Shown here piece by piece: positions 5,292-7,085 of a DNA stretch of 7,085 nt. The stretch lies in NCBI GenBank assembly GCA_947460915.1, contig CANHKJ010000156.1, positions 1 to 7,085 on the forward strand. The letters are read 5' to 3'. The notes below the pieces were generated by a model. The model did not search any database. It was not told the origin of the DNA and saw only the letters and a program-made list of their open reading frames with translations. Source of the stretch: Verrucomicrobiia bacterium. GTDB lineage: Bacteria > Verrucomicrobiota > Verrucomicrobiia > Verrucomicrobiales > Akkermansiaceae. Position numbers and translations under genes: made by a program. How positions within the stretch are numbered: the stretch's first letter is position 1; every line of letters starts with the position of its first letter.

Positions 5292-7085
5292 TTATTCGGG
5301 ATAAACGATGCGATAGAAGGCGCGGTTCGGCGGTGGCGAATTATCCGTCACAGGAACAATCCCCGAAAGCGGCGCAACGGCGGTAGAAATCACCTCCCAA
5401 TCACCGGCTTGAAGCGTGGTGGATCTCTCAATTGAATAGCTCGTGCCCGGATTGCCTGTAAAGCTGCCTGAAAGAACTCCTCCAGACAAGGTCAGAGTCA
5501 GAGCGCTAGGAGGAAGATCTGCTACGGGATTCACGGTGATGACGACTGAGCCCGTGTGAGTTCCACCCCAAATGCCATCATTGATGGTATAGCTGATGGC
5601 ATCGAGTCCATGGAAATTTGCAGGTGGCGTGTAAGTGATCGTGCCGTCCACTTCGGAAACAGCACCTCCTTGTACACTCGTTGCCGCGACACTGCTGAAC
5701 TCGATCAGATCGAGATTGGCATCAGTATCGTTGTACAAAAGGGTCAGCACGCTCAGCAACAATGGTGTGTCCTCATTGGTCTCGGCGAGATCTTCCACTA
5801 CCACGGGCGCAGTATTGGGAATGCTCAATGCTACGACATTACTATCAACAAATCCGGTGCTATTGCTGACACGCACTTTGTAGTTACCCGCCACAATCGG
5901 ATCAGCCGCAGGCACAATCAACACAGGTTCCGTTTCTCCCGACAATGGCTCACCATTAAAGTACCATTGATATGTAAGCGTCGCAGAACCACTCGCTGCA
6001 ACCGCGAACTTAGCATTTTGATTGTGGGCTGCGACTACACTCACGGGTTGCACCGCAATGTGTGGCGCGGTGTTCGGAGCGATAAATCCAACGGCTTCAA
6101 AATCCTGAATTCTCAAACCTGTGAATCCTGTCACAGGATCGGCATTCTGGACCACAAAATCAATGGTATTGATGCCACCTGTGAGTGTAGGAGCAATGAC
6201 AGAATCGAGAGTGAAACTTTTCAGCGTGCCATAGGTATTCGCGCCTAGGTAATCAATACCAGTGACGGCTGTGCCATTGACGCGGATGGCGATGGTTTCG
6301 TTGTCGCTCGCCCATTTGCCGCGGATGGTCACCGTGGAGAGATCGAAATTTGTCAGATCGATTCTTGTGCGGTAAACATATGTGCCCAATCCTTCACCCG
6401 CGTCTGCAGATTGTCCTGCCGCACCGCCCGTGTTCGTGCGGGGTCCAATCCACAACGAAGTAGCAGAGTTAGGATTCCAAGGGCCTGGATTGCCCGATTG
6501 CACCAGAGCGAGTGTAGAGCTCGTATTATCAGGGTTTACGAGCAAGGTATAATGAGGATCGGTAGCACCAGCAGCAAGCGGTTGCTTGTCAACATCCACA
6601 CCTGTGTTGTAAAGGCCTGGCACATTGTCTAACACCTGCAATGTAGCGGAATTGCTGGTGAGCGAACCAAATCCATTGGCAATCACGCAGGTGTAAACCC
6701 CGCCCTCGACGTAGTCGATGTCTTCGATAACTAAAGTAGGGTTGGTAGCGCCAGAGACATCATTCCCGTTCAACTTCCACTGATACGTGATCGTGGAACT
6801 TCCCACAGCTCCTACGTTGAGTGTGTAATCACTGCCAATAGCGAGTTTGGCTCCTGTAGGCTGCAAGGTGATCGTTGGTGGAATTGATACCAATGGATCA
6901 GCTTCGCGATTGCTCATCGCATAAATATGCATGGCAGCAGCCTGACCCGCGTTTTGAATTTCCGAACTCGTCACCTTTAAGGCTCCCGTCGAATCTGCGG
7001 TGTAGCGATACTCGATGCGGATGCCATTGTTGTCGCCGAACTGATCTTGATCGATCGCGGTAATGCCATCGCCCTTACCGCCTAC
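5292..7085 (-). CDS. Large secreted or surface modular protein with Ig-like and cadherin-like domains (5' partial)
   Basis: The frame is open from the window edge to the TAA at 5294-5292, giving 597 codons without a real start; the GTG at 6974 is internal. Residues are numbered from the window edge. Residues 1 to about 65 look like the end of an earlier beta-rich module (FGDNNGIRIEYRY). An Ig-like module spans about 71-151 (TITYQWKLNGNDVSG; VYTCVIANGFG), with only one of the two usual Cys. At about 155-334 is a beta-sandwich, jelly-roll-like module (YNTGVDVDK, WNPNSATSLWIGP, YVYRTRIDL, RGKWASDNETIAIRVNG) of a kind often seen in secreted PVC proteins, possibly carbohydrate-binding. A second, Cys-free Ig-like module spans about 340-423. 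A cadherin-like/Big_9-type module spans about 425-520 (NEDTPLLLSVLTLLYNDTD; GTITYTPPANFHGLDAISYTINDG). The C-terminal module (525-597; SYSIERSTTL, RAFYRIVYPE) is of verrucomicrobial type. No PEP-CTERM or LPXTG signal is seen. Probably extracytoplasmic and binding or structural; any enzymatic part would lie upstream of the window. Confidence 0.85.
   Translation of the reverse strand, partial: VGGKGDGITAIDQDQFGDNNGIRIEYRYTADSTGALKVTSSEIQNAGQAAAMHIYAMSNREADPLVSIPPTITLQPTGAKLAIGSDYTLNVGAVGSSTITYQWKLNGNDVSGATNPTLVIEDIDYVEGGVYTCVIANGFGSLTSNSATLQVLDNVPGLYNTGVDVDKQPLAAGATDPHYTLLVNPDNTSSTLALVQSGNPGPWNPNSATSLWIGPRTNTGGAAGQSADAGEGLGTYVYRTRIDLTNFDLSTVTIRGKWASDNETIAIRVNGTAVTGIDYLGANTYGTLKSFTLDSVIAPTLTGGINTIDFVVQNADPVTGFTGLRIQDFEAVGFIAPNTAPHIAVQPVSVVAAHNQNAKFAVAASGSATLTYQWYFNGEPLSGETEPVLIVPAADPIVAGNYKVRVSNSTGFVDSNVVALSIPNTAPVVVEDLAETNEDTPLLLSVLTLLYNDTDANLDLIEFSSVAATSVQGGAVSEVDGTITYTPPANFHGLDAISYTINDGIWGGTHTGSVVITVNPVADLPPSALTLTLSGGVLSGSFTGNPGTSYSIERSTTLQAGDWEVISTAVAPLSGIVPVTDNSPPPNRAFYRIVYPE

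Noticed and set aside
5556..6248. Plus-strand ORF of 230 codons antisense to the Ig-domain protein
   Set aside because: The minus frame encodes clear Ig and cadherin-like modules; the plus frame is Arg-, Cys- and His-rich without motifs.
5292..6974. A complete 560-residue protein starting at the GTG at 6974
   Set aside because: The same frame continues open and beta-rich for 37 more codons to the window edge, there is no signal peptide at the GTG, and the protein is clearly exported-type, so the start lies outside the window.

Overview
The window looks like a chromosomal segment of a member of the Verrucomicrobiota or a close PVC relative. This rests on three things: a large secreted Ig/cadherin-like modular protein with a C-terminal module of the 'YSIERSTTL...RAFYRIVYP' type common in that phylum, a secreted sugar-isomerase-like TIM-barrel gene, and the absence of a Shine-Dalgarno (SD) sequence before the suf starts. 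The taxonomic call is inference. Every supported gene is on the minus strand, so transcription runs from high to low coordinates. The many plus-strand ORFs are shadows.

Reading in the direction of transcription, the window opens inside a large secreted protein (7085 to 5292; its N-terminus lies outside the window). It has two Ig-like modules, a jelly-roll-like module, a cadherin-like module and a C-terminal module. It ends at a textbook rho-independent terminator (5224-5263), which isolates it from what follows. Next is a 200-residue, six-helix membrane protein of unknown function (5127-4525).

The core of the window is a suf operon, in the order Fur-family regulator (4442-4011), sufC (3991-3239), sufB (3188-1749), sufD (1631-333). 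SufB, SufC and SufD form the SufBC2D scaffold that assembles Fe-S clusters. The cysteine desulfurase (SufS), sulfur shuttle (SufU/SufE) and carrier (SufA) are not in the window. The regulator lacks the structural-zinc CxxC pair of ordinary Fur/PerR and resembles the Irr branch. It carries a Cys-Pro dipeptide next to a His-x-His-x-His-x-His run. A perfect 6-1-6 palindrome (4481-4493) sits in its promoter region and matches the core of the Irr box as I recall it. Together these suggest an iron- or haem-responsive, self-regulated suf operon.

Downstream of sufD, after a weak hairpin, begins a secreted protein that resembles the start of a sugar-phosphate isomerase/epimerase TIM barrel. It stops at an in-frame TAG after 66 codons. 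The same frame then continues open and protein-like to the window edge, which suggests a recent nonsense mutation, a base error or readthrough.

No rRNA, tRNA, CRISPR array, insertion sequence or phage gene was seen.
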